Of a stretch of DNA of 64,000 nucleotides, positions 43,572-52,560 are shown one piece after another; the stretch's first letter is position 1; each line of letters begins with the position of its first letter. The DNA is from JABAYQ01 sp042091225 (GTDB lineage: Bacteria > Bacteroidota > Bacteroidia > Flavobacteriales > UBA7312), in contig JBELHW010000005.1 of assembly GCA_042091225.1 (NCBI GenBank), positions 4,474-68,473 on the forward strand. The letters run 5' to 3'. A program made the position numbers and the translations under genes. The notes beneath the pieces are model-generated. The model made no database searches and was not told where the DNA came from. It was given only the letters and a program-made list of their open reading frames with translations.

Positions 43572-43817
43572 ATGAAAAAAATTCTACTTTTTCCAGCTTT
43601 TTTAGCATTAATTTTCTCTTGTGAAAAAGATTGTAATCAAATTGTTTCTTCGGCTTGTAATGATGAAGTCCCTAACGAATTATGTCAAGCTGTTTTTAAT
43701 AGATGGTTTTTTAATAATGAGTCCAATAGTTGTGAAGAAATAAGTTATTCCGGCTGTTCTGCAAAAGGATTTGAAACTTTAGAGGATTGCGAGCAATGTA
43801 AATGTGATGAAAAATAG
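43572..43817 (+). CDS. Small lipoprotein with a Kunitz/BPTI-like domain
   Basis: Product of 81 aa with a lipobox (FSC, acylated Cys 17), then a Cys-rich domain from 29. Cys spacing C29-x8-C38-x15-C54-x7-C62 equals that of aprotinin. The aromatic run RWFFN (44-48) and SYSGCSAKG (58-66) align with RYFYN and VYGGCRAKR. The last part is altered: two residues are missing before C73, and the final pair is C73-x2-C76 with an extra C78. The residue after the second Cys, P1 in Kunitz inhibitors, is Gln 39 rather than Lys/Arg. A surface or periplasmic protease inhibitor, or merely the fold, is possible. It is 16 bases behind the DUF3817 gene. Confidence 0.75.
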   Translation: MKKILLFPAFLALIFSCEKDCNQIVSSACNDEVPNELCQAVFNRWFFNNESNSCEEISYSGCSAKGFETLEDCEQCKCDEK

Positions 43818-43826
43818 TCTTTTATA

Positions 43827-44471
43827 TTAAGCAAATTCTTTCTCAATCAGTATTTCTAATTCTTTACAGTTATCAACTTCAAAGTCTGGAGTGTGTTTTA
43901 TAAAGTCGCCATGACCATAGCTTACTCCAATTGATTTCATTTTATGATTTTTAGCACCAATAATATCGTATTTAGTATCCCCAATCATTATTGTCTTAGA
44001 GATGTCTAAATTATATTTTTTGACGATATAATCAATAATTTCGGTTTTATCACTTCGACTATTATCTAGATTACAACCAACAATTTCTGTAAATAAAGAG
44101 TCCATTTTATGTCCTTCTAATATTTCCTTTGCGAAGACAGTTGGCTTAGAAGTAGCAACAAATAAATTATATCCTCTTTCTTTCAAATTAATAAGTAATT
44201 GCCCTACGTAAGGAAAGAGTTGATGTTGATGAATTCCTGTAGTTTGGTAATATTTTCTAAAATAGGCAACAGCCTTCATAGCATCTTCATAATTTAACGA
44301 TAACTTGGATTGAAAAGAATCCATTATTGGTGGACCAATAAATTGATGCATTTCAGTTGTCGCTGGAATTTCTACTCCCATTTTCTGTGCAGCATGACGA
44401 ATGGAGTTTAATATACCTTGTTGAGGTTCTATAATAGTACCATCTAAATCAAATAAGATATTTATAGACAT
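43827..44471 (-). CDS. HAD-family hydrolase, phosphoglycolate phosphatase-like
   Basis: Product of 214 aa. HAD motif I is FDLDGTI (nucleophile Asp 8, general acid Asp 10), motif II is ATSKP, motif III is the Lys of KTEI/SRSDKTE and motif IV is MIGDTKYDI. The helical cap (residues about 15-80) is like Gph/PpaX enzymes. It dephosphorylates a small phosphorylated metabolite; the exact substrate cannot be read. It is convergent with the Kunitz-like lipoprotein gene across nine bases. Confidence 0.88.
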   Translation of the reverse strand: MSINILFDLDGTIIEPQQGILNSIRHAAQKMGVEIPATTEMHQFIGPPIMDSFQSKLSLNYEDAMKAVAYFRKYYQTTGIHQHQLFPYVGQLLINLKERGYNLFVATSKPTVFAKEILEGHKMDSLFTEIVGCNLDNSRSDKTEIIDYIVKKYNLDISKTIMIGDTKYDIIGAKNHKMKSIGVSYGHGDFIKHTPDFEVDNCKELEILIEKEFA

Positions 44472-44614
44472 GTTAATTAGTTTGAATATTCAAAATTAAA
44501 TATTTATAGGCAAATATGGCTTCTTTTTAAAGTTATAACAAACTCTTTTTAAGCAAGTTATTTCGTTTGTTTTTAGATAGATTTTTATTGTAAAATTAGT
44601 TAAATTCGCAACAG

Positions 44615-46408
44615 ATGAAGAACATTAGAAATTTTTGTATTATAGCCCACATTGACCATGGCAAAAGCACTCTAGCAGATCGCTTGTTAGAGTTTACTGG
44701 CGCAGTTACAGAGAGGGAGTCTCAAGATCAGTTGTTAGACAATATGGATCTTGAAAGAGAAAGAGGAATTACTATTAAAAGTCACGCCATCCAAATGGAG
44801 TATAATTTGAATGGCCAAGACTATGTTTTAAACTTAATTGACACCCCAGGGCATGTAGATTTTTCATACGAGGTATCCAGATCTATTGCTGCTTGCGAAG
44901 GAGCTTTATTAATTGTTGATGCTGCTCAAGGAATTCAGGCACAAACTATTTCAAATTTATATTTAGCACTAGAAAACGATTTAGAAATCATTCCTGTTTT
45001 GAATAAAATAGACTTGCCATCTGCAGATCCTGAAGTTGTAAAAGATCAAATTATTGATTTAATCGGATGTAAAAATGAAGAGATTATTCCTGCTTCTGCC
45101 AAAACAGGTTTAGGAATAGACGACATTTTACAAGCTATTATTGACAGGATACCATGCCCAGAAGGAGATATAGACGCCCCTTTACAAGCTATGATTTTTG
45201 ATTCGGTTTATAATTCTTTTAGAGGAATTGAAGCTTATTTTAAAATTATAAATGGATCAATTAGAAAAGGAGATGAGGTTAAGTTTATGGCAACAGACAA
45301 AACTTATTTTACCGATGAAATAGGTGCCTTAAAGCTTACTCAAGAGCCTAAAAAAACGCTCTATGCTGGAGAGGTAGGATATATTATTTCTGGAATTAAA
45401 GACGCAAGAGAGGTAAAAGTCGGTGATACTCTTACAAAAGTAGAAAATCCTTCCTCAGAACCAATACAGGGCTTTGAAGATGTGAAGCCAATGGTTTTTG
45501 CCGGAATTTATCCTGTAGACACAGAAGATTACGAGGAGCTCAGAAATTCTATGGAGAAACTTCAATTAAATGATGCATCTCTTACATTTGAGCCAGAATC
45601 TTCGGCTGCATTAGGTTTTGGGTTTCGTTGTGGGTTTTTAGGAATGCTGCACATGGAAATTATACAGGAACGATTGGAGCGAGAGTTTGACATGACTGTA
45701 ATTACCACTGTTCCAAACGTTTCTTATTATGCCCACACCACTAATCAAAAAGAAAAGCTTCTGATAAATAACCCCTCTGATTTACCAGATCCTTCCACTT
45801 TAGATTTTGTGGAAGAACCCTTTATTAGAGCTCAAATTATTACAAAGTCTGATTTTGTAGGACCAGTAATGTCGCTTTGTATTCAGAAAAGAGGAATCCT
45901 AAAAAATCAAGTTTATCTAACAACCGATAGGGTAGAGCTAACATTTGAAATGCCACTTGGGGAAATCGTTTTTGATTTTTACGATAAGCTAAAGAGTATC
46001 TCAAGAGGTTATGCCTCTTTTGATTATTTTCCTCTCGAATACAGACAGTCTAATTTGTCAAAATTAGATATTTTATTAAATGGTGATCAAGTTGACGCCC
46101 TATCTGCCCTTATTCATCGAGATAACGCTTATAGCTTAGGAAAAAAAATATGTCTTAAGCTTAAAGAACTTATCCCTAGACAACAGTTCGATATTGCTAT
46201 ACAGTCTGCAATTGGAGCAAAAATTATTTCTAGAGAAACCGTAAAAGCAGTTCGTAAAGACGTTACTGCAAAATGCTATGGAGGGGATATTTCTAGAAAA
46301 AGGAAACTTCTTGAGAAGCAAAAGAAAGGTAAAAAACGAATGAGACAAATTGGTAGTGTCGAAATTCCACAATCTGCTTTTATGGCAGTTTTAAAACTAG
46401 ACGACTAA
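44615..46408 (+). CDS. lepA: Elongation factor 4, ribosome back-translocase GTPase
   Basis: Product of 597 aa, the normal length. GTPase motifs: AHIDHGKSTLADRLL (residues 10-24), RERGITIKS, DTPGHVDFSYEV, NKIDLP and SAKTGLG. The LepA-specific C-terminal domain is present (YPLEYRQSNLSKLDILLNGD-like FFPLEYRQSNLSKLD, AKCYGGDISRKRKLLEKQKKGKKRM). It binds ribosomes and influences translation and initiation under stress. It is preceded by a 143-base divergent region shared with the HAD gene, in which I see no convincing promoter pair. Confidence 0.97.
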   Translation: MKNIRNFCIIAHIDHGKSTLADRLLEFTGAVTERESQDQLLDNMDLERERGITIKSHAIQMEYNLNGQDYVLNLIDTPGHVDFSYEVSRSIAACEGALLIVDAAQGIQAQTISNLYLALENDLEIIPVLNKIDLPSADPEVVKDQIIDLIGCKNEEIIPASAKTGLGIDDILQAIIDRIPCPEGDIDAPLQAMIFDSVYNSFRGIEAYFKIINGSIRKGDEVKFMATDKTYFTDEIGALKLTQEPKKTLYAGEVGYIISGIKDAREVKVGDTLTKVENPSSEPIQGFEDVKPMVFAGIYPVDTEDYEELRNSMEKLQLNDASLTFEPESSAALGFGFRCGFLGMLHMEIIQERLEREFDMTVITTVPNVSYYAHTTNQKEKLLINNPSDLPDPSTLDFVEEPFIRAQIITKSDFVGPVMSLCIQKRGILKNQVYLTTDRVELTFEMPLGEIVFDFYDKLKSISRGYASFDYFPLEYRQSNLSKLDILLNGDQVDALSALIHRDNAYSLGKKICLKLKELIPRQQFDIAIQSAIGAKIISRETVKAVRKDVTAKCYGGDISRKRKLLEKQKKGKKRMRQIGSVEIPQSAFMAVLKLDD

Positions 46409-46453
46409 TTTTTTATATTAGCTTAAACTAAACACTCAAAAAAACACTTCAAA

Positions 46454-47200
46454 ATGGGAAGAGCATTTGAATTTAGAAAGGCCAGAAAAATGAAACGTTG
46501 GTCTGCAATGGCAAAAACTTTTACTCGCATTGGTAAAGATATTTCAATGGCAGTTAAAGAAAATGGCCCTAATCCGGACACCAACTCTAGGTTAAGAGCG
46601 GTTATGCAAAATGCAAAGTCTGCTAATATGCCTAAAGACAATGTAGAAAGAGCTATTAAAAAAGCAATGGGCTCCGATTCTGCAAATTATGTCGAAACTA
46701 ACTTGGAAGGATATGCTTCACATGGAGTTGCTGTCTTTGTAGAATGTACTACTGATAATAATAACAGAACGGTTGCTAATGTTCGTTCCTACTTCAATAA
46801 ATGTGAGGGAAGTTTAGGAACTAATGGTTCCCTGGAATTTATTTTTGATAGAAAAGCAGTCTTTACTTTTTCTAACGATAATTTAGAAATAGATATGGAA
46901 GAATTAGAAATGGAACTTATTGACGCCGGACTCGAAGAAATTGAGTCCGATGGACAATCAGTAACTGTAACCACCAACTTTCCTGATTTTAGTAATATGC
47001 AAAAGCAATTAGAAAGCATGGCTATCGATTTAGAAAGTTCTGAATTGCAAAGATTCCCAAATAACATCAAAACAGTTTCATTAGAAAATGCTAAAATGGT
47101 ATTAAAACTCATAGATAAATTAGAGGAAGATGAAGATGTTCAAAATGTTTTCCATAATATGGAAATGACAGAAGAAATTTTATCTCATTTGGATGACTAA
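46454..47200 (+). CDS. YebC/PmpR-family DNA-binding or translation-associated protein
   Basis: Product of 248 aa beginning MGRAFEFRKARKMKRWSAMAK, the short Bacteroidota version of the family N-terminus, followed by FTRIGKDISMAVKENGPNPDTNSRLR, NMPKDNVERAIKKAMG, EGYASHGVAVFVECTTDNNNRT and GSLGTNGSLEFIFDRK. Family members were described as transcriptional regulators and more recently as factors easing ribosome stalling. It sits between lepA and a carboxylase gene on the same strand. Confidence 0.93.
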   Translation: MGRAFEFRKARKMKRWSAMAKTFTRIGKDISMAVKENGPNPDTNSRLRAVMQNAKSANMPKDNVERAIKKAMGSDSANYVETNLEGYASHGVAVFVECTTDNNNRTVANVRSYFNKCEGSLGTNGSLEFIFDRKAVFTFSNDNLEIDMEELEMELIDAGLEEIESDGQSVTVTTNFPDFSNMQKQLESMAIDLESSELQRFPNNIKTVSLENAKMVLKLIDKLEEDEDVQNVFHNMEMTEEILSHLDD

Positions 47201-47225
47201 TTCAACTTTACAGATTAAATAAAAA

Positions 47226-48767
47226 ATGAAAAAGAAACTCGATTTATTAAATCAAAAAAAAGCAGAAGCTCTTTTAGGCGGTGGAGAAAAAAGAATTGAA
47301 TCTCAACATGCAAAAGGAAAACTAACAGCTAGAGAGCGTATTCATTTTTTACTAGATGAAGGATCGTTCGAAGAAATGGGAATGCTTGTTACACACCGAT
47401 CAACTAATTTTGGATTAGATAAACAAAAATTTTTAGGTGATGGAGTAGTAACCGGCTACGGAACCGTAAATGGAAGATTAGTTTATGTTTTTGCACAAGA
47501 CTTTACTGTTTTAGGCGGTTCTTTAGCAGAATCTCACGCTCAAAAGATTTGTAAGCTTATGGATATGGCTCTCAAAAACGGAGCCCCTCTAATAGGATTG
47601 AATGATAGTGGCGGTGCCAGAATACAAGAAGGAGTCGTCTCATTGGGAGGTTATGCGGACATCTTTTATAAAAATACTATGGCTAGTGGAGTAATTCCAC
47701 AATTATCGGCCATTATGGGACCTTGTGCAGGAGGTGCAGTTTATTCTCCAGCGTTAACCGATTTTATTATGATGGTTGAAAACACTTCATATATGTTCGT
47801 AACTGGACCCAATGTAGTTAAAACAGTTACTCATGAGGAAGTAACAGCCGAAGAATTAGGAGGAGCAATGACTCACGCTACTAAGTCTGGTGTGGCACAT
47901 TTTACCTATCCTAACGAAATAGAATTGATAAATAATTTAAAAAAGTTATTGAGTTATTTACCTCAAAATTGCGAAGAAGAAGCTCCGTCTATTGAATATA
48001 AAACATCCGATGAACTTAGAGACGCTTTAAATGACGTCATTCCTCAAAACACCAGCCAGCCCTACGATATTAGAGAGGTTATAAATCAAGTTGTTGATAA
48101 AGATTCTTTACACGAAGTGCATAAAGATTTTGCTGAAAATATTGTTTGTGGTTTTGCTCGACTAGCAGGAAAGTCAATTGGAATTATTGCTAACCAACCT
48201 TCTTTTTTAGCTGGTGTTTTAGATAATCACGCTTCCAATAAAGGAGCTCGTTTTGTTCGTTTTTGTGACGCCTTCAATATTCCTCTACTTGTATTTGAAG
48301 ATGTTCCAGGCTTCTTGCCAGGTACAGACCAAGAATGGAATGCAATTATAAATAACGGAGCTAAGTTACTTTATGCTTTTTGTGAAGCTACTGTGCCAAG
48401 AGTAACAGTTATCACTAGAAAAGCCTATGGAGGAGCCTATGATGTAATGAACTCGAAGCATATTGGTGCTGATTTAAATTATGCTTGGCCTTCTGCAGAG
48501 ATCGCTGTAATGGGAGCTAAAGGAGCGGCAGAAATTATATTCAAAAAAGAAATTAAAGAAGCTGACGATCCACAAAAAAAATGGCAAGAGAAGGAGTCCG
48601 AATATGCTAATCTTTTCGCTAATCCATATAACGCAGCAGCAAGAGGTTTTGTAGATGAGGTTATAGAGCCAGCTCAAACAAGAAAAAAGTTAATAAAAGC
48701 TTTTGGTATGCTTTCTAATAAAGTAGATAAGTTGCCAAAAAAGAAACACGGAAATATTCCATTATAA
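47226..48767 (+). CDS. Acyl-CoA carboxylase carboxyltransferase (beta) subunit, propionyl/methylmalonyl type
   Basis: Product of 513 aa with two crotonase-like halves. N-terminal: GKLTARERIHFLLDEGSFEEMGMLV, VFAQDFTVLGGSLAESHAQKICKLMDMA, LNDSGGARIQEGV and IMGPCAGGAVYSPALTDF. C-terminal: FARLAGKSIGIIANQP, FVRFCDAFNIPLLVFEDVPGFLPGTDQEW, ITRKAYGGAYDVMNSKHIGAD. It transfers a carboxyl group between biotin and an acyl-CoA. Whether it works as propionyl-CoA carboxylase with an ATP-dependent alpha subunit or as a decarboxylase cannot be decided here. No alpha subunit adjoins it. Confidence 0.9.
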   Translation: MKKKLDLLNQKKAEALLGGGEKRIESQHAKGKLTARERIHFLLDEGSFEEMGMLVTHRSTNFGLDKQKFLGDGVVTGYGTVNGRLVYVFAQDFTVLGGSLAESHAQKICKLMDMALKNGAPLIGLNDSGGARIQEGVVSLGGYADIFYKNTMASGVIPQLSAIMGPCAGGAVYSPALTDFIMMVENTSYMFVTGPNVVKTVTHEEVTAEELGGAMTHATKSGVAHFTYPNEIELINNLKKLLSYLPQNCEEEAPSIEYKTSDELRDALNDVIPQNTSQPYDIREVINQVVDKDSLHEVHKDFAENIVCGFARLAGKSIGIIANQPSFLAGVLDNHASNKGARFVRFCDAFNIPLLVFEDVPGFLPGTDQEWNAIINNGAKLLYAFCEATVPRVTVITRKAYGGAYDVMNSKHIGADLNYAWPSAEIAVMGAKGAAEIIFKKEIKEADDPQKKWQEKESEYANLFANPYNAAARGFVDEVIEPAQTRKKLIKAFGMLSNKVDKLPKKKHGNIPL

Positions 48768-48768
48768 A

Positions 48769-50055
48769 ATGAATGTATTAGTATTAGGATCAGGAGGTAG
48801 AGAACATGCTTTGAGTTGGAAGATAGTTCAAAGTAGCATGTGCGAGAAAATATATATTGCTCCAGGAAATTCTGGAACAAAGTCTATAGGCGAAAACATC
48901 GACATTAAAGTAACAGACTTTGAAGCTATTAAAAATGTTGTATTGGAAAAATCTATAGATATGGTAGTTGTTGGACCTGAAGACCCTCTAGTTTTAGGGA
49001 TTTATGATTTTTTTCAAGAACAACCTGAGCTAAAAGAAGTTTGTGTAATTGGTCCATCTAAAGAAGGAGCAAAATTAGAAGGAAGTAAAGAATTCTCAAA
49101 AATTTTCATGGAAAAGTATTCTATTCCAACAGCTAAATACCAAAGCTTCACTAAAGATACATTAAAGAATGGATTTGAGTTCTTAGAAACTTTATCTTCT
49201 CCATATGTGTTAAAAGCAGATGGATTAGCTGCTGGTAAAGGAGTACTTATTTTAGATAATTTGGAGCAGGCAAAACAAGAGTTAAAACTAATGCTTACTG
49301 AGTCGAAATTTGGACAAGCAAGCAATACAGTTGTAATAGAAGAATTTTTAGATGGAATAGAACTTTCTGTTTTTGTTCTGACTGATGGAAACAATTATAA
49401 AATTCTTCCTTCAGCAAAAGATTATAAGCGTATAGGAGAGGGAGATAAAGGATTAAACACGGGAGGAATGGGAGCTATTTCTCCAGTCCCTTTTGCAGAT
49501 AAGTTTTTTTTAGAGAAGGTAGAAGATAGAATTATTAAGCCAACAATTGAAGGATTAAAAATAGAAGAGATAGAATACAAAGGATTTATTTTTATTGGAC
49601 TTATGAATGTTAACGGAGATCCCTTTGTTATAGAATACAATGTTAGAATGGGAGATCCTGAAACCGAAGTTGTTATCCCAAGAGTAAAGTCTGATTTATT
49701 AAACCTATTTAAAGGAATTGCTGACGGAACCTTTGGCGAAAAAGATTTTTATGTTGACGAAGATTTTGCAGCGACTGTAATGTTAGTTTCTGAAGGTTAC
49801 CCTGAGGTATATGAAAAAGGAAAGGAAGTTACAGGTTTAGAAGATGTTGAAAAAAGTATTGTTTTTCATGCAGGTACTAAAGATAAAAATGGCAAAATAG
49901 TAACTAACGGGGGTAGAGTATTAACTATCACTTCATTTGGTAGAAATATTGAAGAAGCGATCTCGAAATCTTTTAAAAACGCTGAGGTAATCCAGTTTGA
50001 TGGTAAAAATTATAGAAAAGATATAGGCTTAGATCTTTTAAAGCAAGAAGCTTAA
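48769..50055 (+). CDS. purD: Phosphoribosylamine--glycine ligase
   Basis: Product of 428 aa, ATP-grasp enzyme making GAR in purine synthesis. Motifs: MNVLVLGSGGREHALSWKI, VVGPEDPLVLGI, PYVLKADGLAAGKGVLIL, VIEEFLDGIELSVFVLTDG, SAKDYKRIGEGDKGLNTGGMGAISP and VEYNVRMGDPETEVVIPRV. Complete. It begins one base after the previous stop. Its end overlaps by four bases a small convergent membrane-protein gene. purQ, another gene of the same pathway, is three genes further along. Confidence 0.96.
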   Translation: MNVLVLGSGGREHALSWKIVQSSMCEKIYIAPGNSGTKSIGENIDIKVTDFEAIKNVVLEKSIDMVVVGPEDPLVLGIYDFFQEQPELKEVCVIGPSKEGAKLEGSKEFSKIFMEKYSIPTAKYQSFTKDTLKNGFEFLETLSSPYVLKADGLAAGKGVLILDNLEQAKQELKLMLTESKFGQASNTVVIEEFLDGIELSVFVLTDGNNYKILPSAKDYKRIGEGDKGLNTGGMGAISPVPFADKFFLEKVEDRIIKPTIEGLKIEEIEYKGFIFIGLMNVNGDPFVIEYNVRMGDPETEVVIPRVKSDLLNLFKGIADGTFGEKDFYVDEDFAATVMLVSEGYPEVYEKGKEVTGLEDVEKSIVFHAGTKDKNGKIVTNGGRVLTITSFGRNIEEAISKSFKNAEVIQFDGKNYRKDIGLDLLKQEA

Positions 50056-50219
50056 GACTCTCCCTTTTTCTTAAATATAATTAACTCTCTAGTCCAGTAA
50101 ATAAACAAAACAGAGATTATAAAAATAGCAAGATAATTAGGAACATTTCCTAAGGTTGGCATTATTGATAGTATAGCGCTAAAAATATCGCCTAATCCAT
50201 TCCAAAAACTTGTCATCAT
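50052..50219 (-). CDS. DUF6341-like small membrane protein
   Basis: A 55-codon minus-strand gene: starts MMTSFWNGLGDIFSAIL, has one hydrophobic helix (YLAIFIISVLFIYW) and a basic end (RELIIFKKKGES). Small proteins of this form sit next to the DUF6427 and purD genes in many Bacteroidota, from memory; this supports the call. A second ATG at 50216 is equally possible. Its stop overlaps the purD stop in the opposite direction. Function unknown. Confidence 0.7.
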   Translation of the reverse strand: MMTSFWNGLGDIFSAILSIMPTLGNVPNYLAIFIISVLFIYWTRELIIFKKKGES

Positions 50220-50268
50220 AATCTTAAAATTTTTTGTTGTTACAAAAGTAGAAATATTTATAAAATAA

Positions 50269-51246
50269 ATGATAGTAAATATCCTTAAAACTTCAAAGCC
50301 AATATCAATGCTGACTTTTGCAGTGTTTTGTGTCTTTTTTTTACTAGCTACTTTTACTTATAATTTCGATATTTCTTTATCTAAAGCTGGATATCCTTTA
50401 TTTGATCTTTTTAATTTGTTGACATTACAAAATGTGTGGATAGCAAAAACGTTGGTATTTATTATTGCTGTTCTGACTTCTATGGGATGGAATAATTTGA
50501 TTTACGACAAGTCAATGCTCAAAATCAGTTCAGTTTTACCAGCTACTTTAATGCTTTTAATGTCAGTTGTTTTTTGGTATTCCCCTTTATGGATTGTCCA
50601 TTTTTTGCTTTTATTTTTCATGCAAAAACTGTATTCGATATATCAAATTGAAAAACCTTATTCTCTATTGTTCGATGCTGGTTTAATTTTAGGAATATGT
50701 TTTTTAGCATATCCTCCGTCGCTATTTTTCTTGCTTACTCTTTTTTCTGTCAATTTTATCTATAACTCCTTAAGTTGGAGAAGCTTTATAATTCCTATTT
50801 TAGGTTTTATTCTTCCTTCTTTTCTTTGTATTGCTTACTGTTATCATTTTCATTCTATTTCCGATTATATTTTTCATTATCAACAAGCTCTTTCTTTTGA
50901 TTTACCTTCAATAATAGCTCCTAAATTTTCCCTCTTTTTTATAGTAGTTATTAGCTTAGTATTTATTCTATCTATTATTGAATTGATTAAGTGGTTTTCA
51001 ATAAAAAGTTTAAAATCTAGATTTTCCTTTATTTTGCTATTCATTTTTTCGATATGTGTTTTTTTAGGTTTGTTTTTTAGTTCTAGTCAGGGCTGGAATC
51101 ATTTATTATTATTTGCGTTACCGTTTTCTGTTTTGTCGGCAAACTATTTCCTTTTTTCTACAAAAAAATGGTGGTACCAATCTGTTTTTACTATCTTGTT
51201 TTTTTCTGTTGCATATTTCTTTATAAGAAGTTTCTTTACTTTCTAA
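50269..51246 (+). CDS. DUF6427-family polytopic membrane protein
   Basis: Product of 325 aa, very hydrophobic with about ten membrane segments and few charges. The N-terminus MIVNILKTSKPISMLTFAVF (short amphipathic helix, then TM1), the acidic start of the third helix and WYSPLWIVHFLLLFFMQKLYSIYQ look like the DUF6427 family known only from Bacteroidota. Function unknown. It lies divergent from the DUF6341-like gene over 49 bases. Confidence 0.75.
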   Translation: MIVNILKTSKPISMLTFAVFCVFFLLATFTYNFDISLSKAGYPLFDLFNLLTLQNVWIAKTLVFIIAVLTSMGWNNLIYDKSMLKISSVLPATLMLLMSVVFWYSPLWIVHFLLLFFMQKLYSIYQIEKPYSLLFDAGLILGICFLAYPPSLFFLLTLFSVNFIYNSLSWRSFIIPILGFILPSFLCIAYCYHFHSISDYIFHYQQALSFDLPSIIAPKFSLFFIVVISLVFILSIIELIKWFSIKSLKSRFSFILLFIFSICVFLGLFFSSSQGWNHLLLFALPFSVLSANYFLFSTKKWWYQSVFTILFFSVAYFFIRSFFTF

Positions 51247-51287
51247 ATTTGGCTTAAATTTGATTTTTAATTTTAAAATCTAGCAAG

Positions 51288-51983
51288 ATGAAGTTTGGTG
51301 TTGTTGTTTTTCCTGGTTCCAATTGTGATAAAGACATGATTTATGTTTTAGAATCTATTCTAAAACAAGAGGTTGTAAGTCTTTGGCATAAAGAAACAGA
51401 TCTCCAATCTTGTGATTTTATAATTTTACCAGGAGGGTTTTCTTATGGAGATTATCTTAGGTCTGGTGCAATTGCTCGTTTTTCTCCTATTATGGAAAAA
51501 GTTATTGAGTTTGCAAATAATGGTGGTTATGTAATGGGAATTTGTAATGGCTTTCAAATTTTATGTGAATCAGGTTTGTTACCAGGAGCATTATTACACA
51601 ACAATAACCAAAAATTTATTTGCAAAAATGTTAATCTTTCAGTTCAATCAACAGCTTCTTTGGTTACTAATCAAATGGATTTAAACCAAAACATTTTGAT
51701 TCCTGTAGCACACGGAGAAGGCCGTTATCATGCTGATCAACAAACACTTTCAGAGCTAAATAAAAACAATCAGGTATTATTCAAATATTGCGACCAAAAT
51801 GGTCAGATTACAGAACAAAGTAATCCTAATGGATCATTAGAAAATATTGCCGGCATTTGTAATGTTGGCAGAAATGTTTTTGGAATGATGCCTCACCCTG
51901 AAAGAGCTTCAGACAAAGAGCTTAACAATACGGATGGTCGTCAACTTTTCGAAAGTATCTTATCAGAAGTTTTACAAGCCTAA
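51288..51983 (+). CDS. purQ: Phosphoribosylformylglycinamidine synthase, glutaminase subunit
   Basis: Product of 231 aa, class I glutamine amidotransferase that feeds ammonia to PurL in purine synthesis. N-terminal FGVVVFPGSNCDKDM, catalytic Cys 86 in MGICNGFQILCESGLLPGAL, and the His-x-Glu pair in MMPHPERASD are intact. Its partner PurL and PurS are not adjacent, suggesting a two-part enzyme with subunits encoded elsewhere. A TAAATTTG at 51253-51260 ahead of it resembles a -7 box, without a clear -33 box. Confidence 0.95.
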   Translation: MKFGVVVFPGSNCDKDMIYVLESILKQEVVSLWHKETDLQSCDFIILPGGFSYGDYLRSGAIARFSPIMEKVIEFANNGGYVMGICNGFQILCESGLLPGALLHNNNQKFICKNVNLSVQSTASLVTNQMDLNQNILIPVAHGEGRYHADQQTLSELNKNNQVLFKYCDQNGQITEQSNPNGSLENIAGICNVGRNVFGMMPHPERASDKELNNTDGRQLFESILSEVLQA

Positions 51984-51984
51984 T

Positions 51985-52557
51985 CTATTTATAGAAATTC
52001 ATTTGGTCGATATACGACCATATTTTTTCGGGCAAGAAATAATTTACTCTTTTTTTCTCTTTTATACACTTTCGAATAAACTCCGATGAAATATCCATTA
52101 AAGGTGCGTTTGTAAGGTGAATATTTTTGTGATCTTGTAAATGTGTTCCTTTTGTTTTAGGTCTAGGATAAACATAAATAGAGTAATTTTCCAAAATTTG
52201 TTGGTAGTTTTTCCATTTATGAAAGCTATCTAAGTTATCACCACCTATAATTAATGAAAATTGGTCATTAGGAAACTTTTCTTGTAAATAAACTAAAGTA
52301 TCTATTGTGTAAGATGGAGTCTGCAAAGAGAACTCTATATTTGAAGCTTCTATACTGGAGTCATCTTCACAAGCAATTCTTACCATGCTTAATCGATGGG
52401 TCTGATCAAGCAATGTTTTTTTCTCTTTCATTGGGTTTTGAGGAGATACCACCATCCATATTTTATCTAAATCAGTATGCTCAGTTATATACTGAGCAAT
52501 TGCCATATGACCAATGTGAACAGGATTAAAAGATCCGAAAAATAAACCTATCTTCAT
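51985..52557 (-). CDS. nadD: Nicotinate-nucleotide adenylyltransferase
   Basis: Product of 190 aa, adenylates nicotinate mononucleotide in NAD synthesis. Nucleotidyltransferase motifs GLFFGSFNPVHIGHMAIAQY (residues 4-23, with the HxGH pair) and ISSEFIRKCIKEKK near the C-terminus are intact. It starts three bases after the gmk stop; a yicC-gmk-nadD order is common in Bacteroidota. Convergent with purQ across one base. Confidence 0.95.
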   Translation of the reverse strand: MKIGLFFGSFNPVHIGHMAIAQYITEHTDLDKIWMVVSPQNPMKEKKTLLDQTHRLSMVRIACEDDSSIEASNIEFSLQTPSYTIDTLVYLQEKFPNDQFSLIIGGDNLDSFHKWKNYQQILENYSIYVYPRPKTKGTHLQDHKNIHLTNAPLMDISSEFIRKCIKEKKRVNYFLPEKIWSYIDQMNFYK

Positions 52558-52560
52558 TTG

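Noticed and set aside
44472..44614. Promoter pairs in the divergent HAD/lepA region
   Set aside because: TAATTTTG (complement of 44491-44498) has a TTTG only about 12 bases away, too close, and no acceptable pair was found toward lepA.
47226..48767. Assignment as the AccA/AccD carboxyltransferase partner of accB/accC
   Set aside because: The single-chain 513-residue form matches propionyl/methylmalonyl-type beta subunits rather than separate AccA and AccD.
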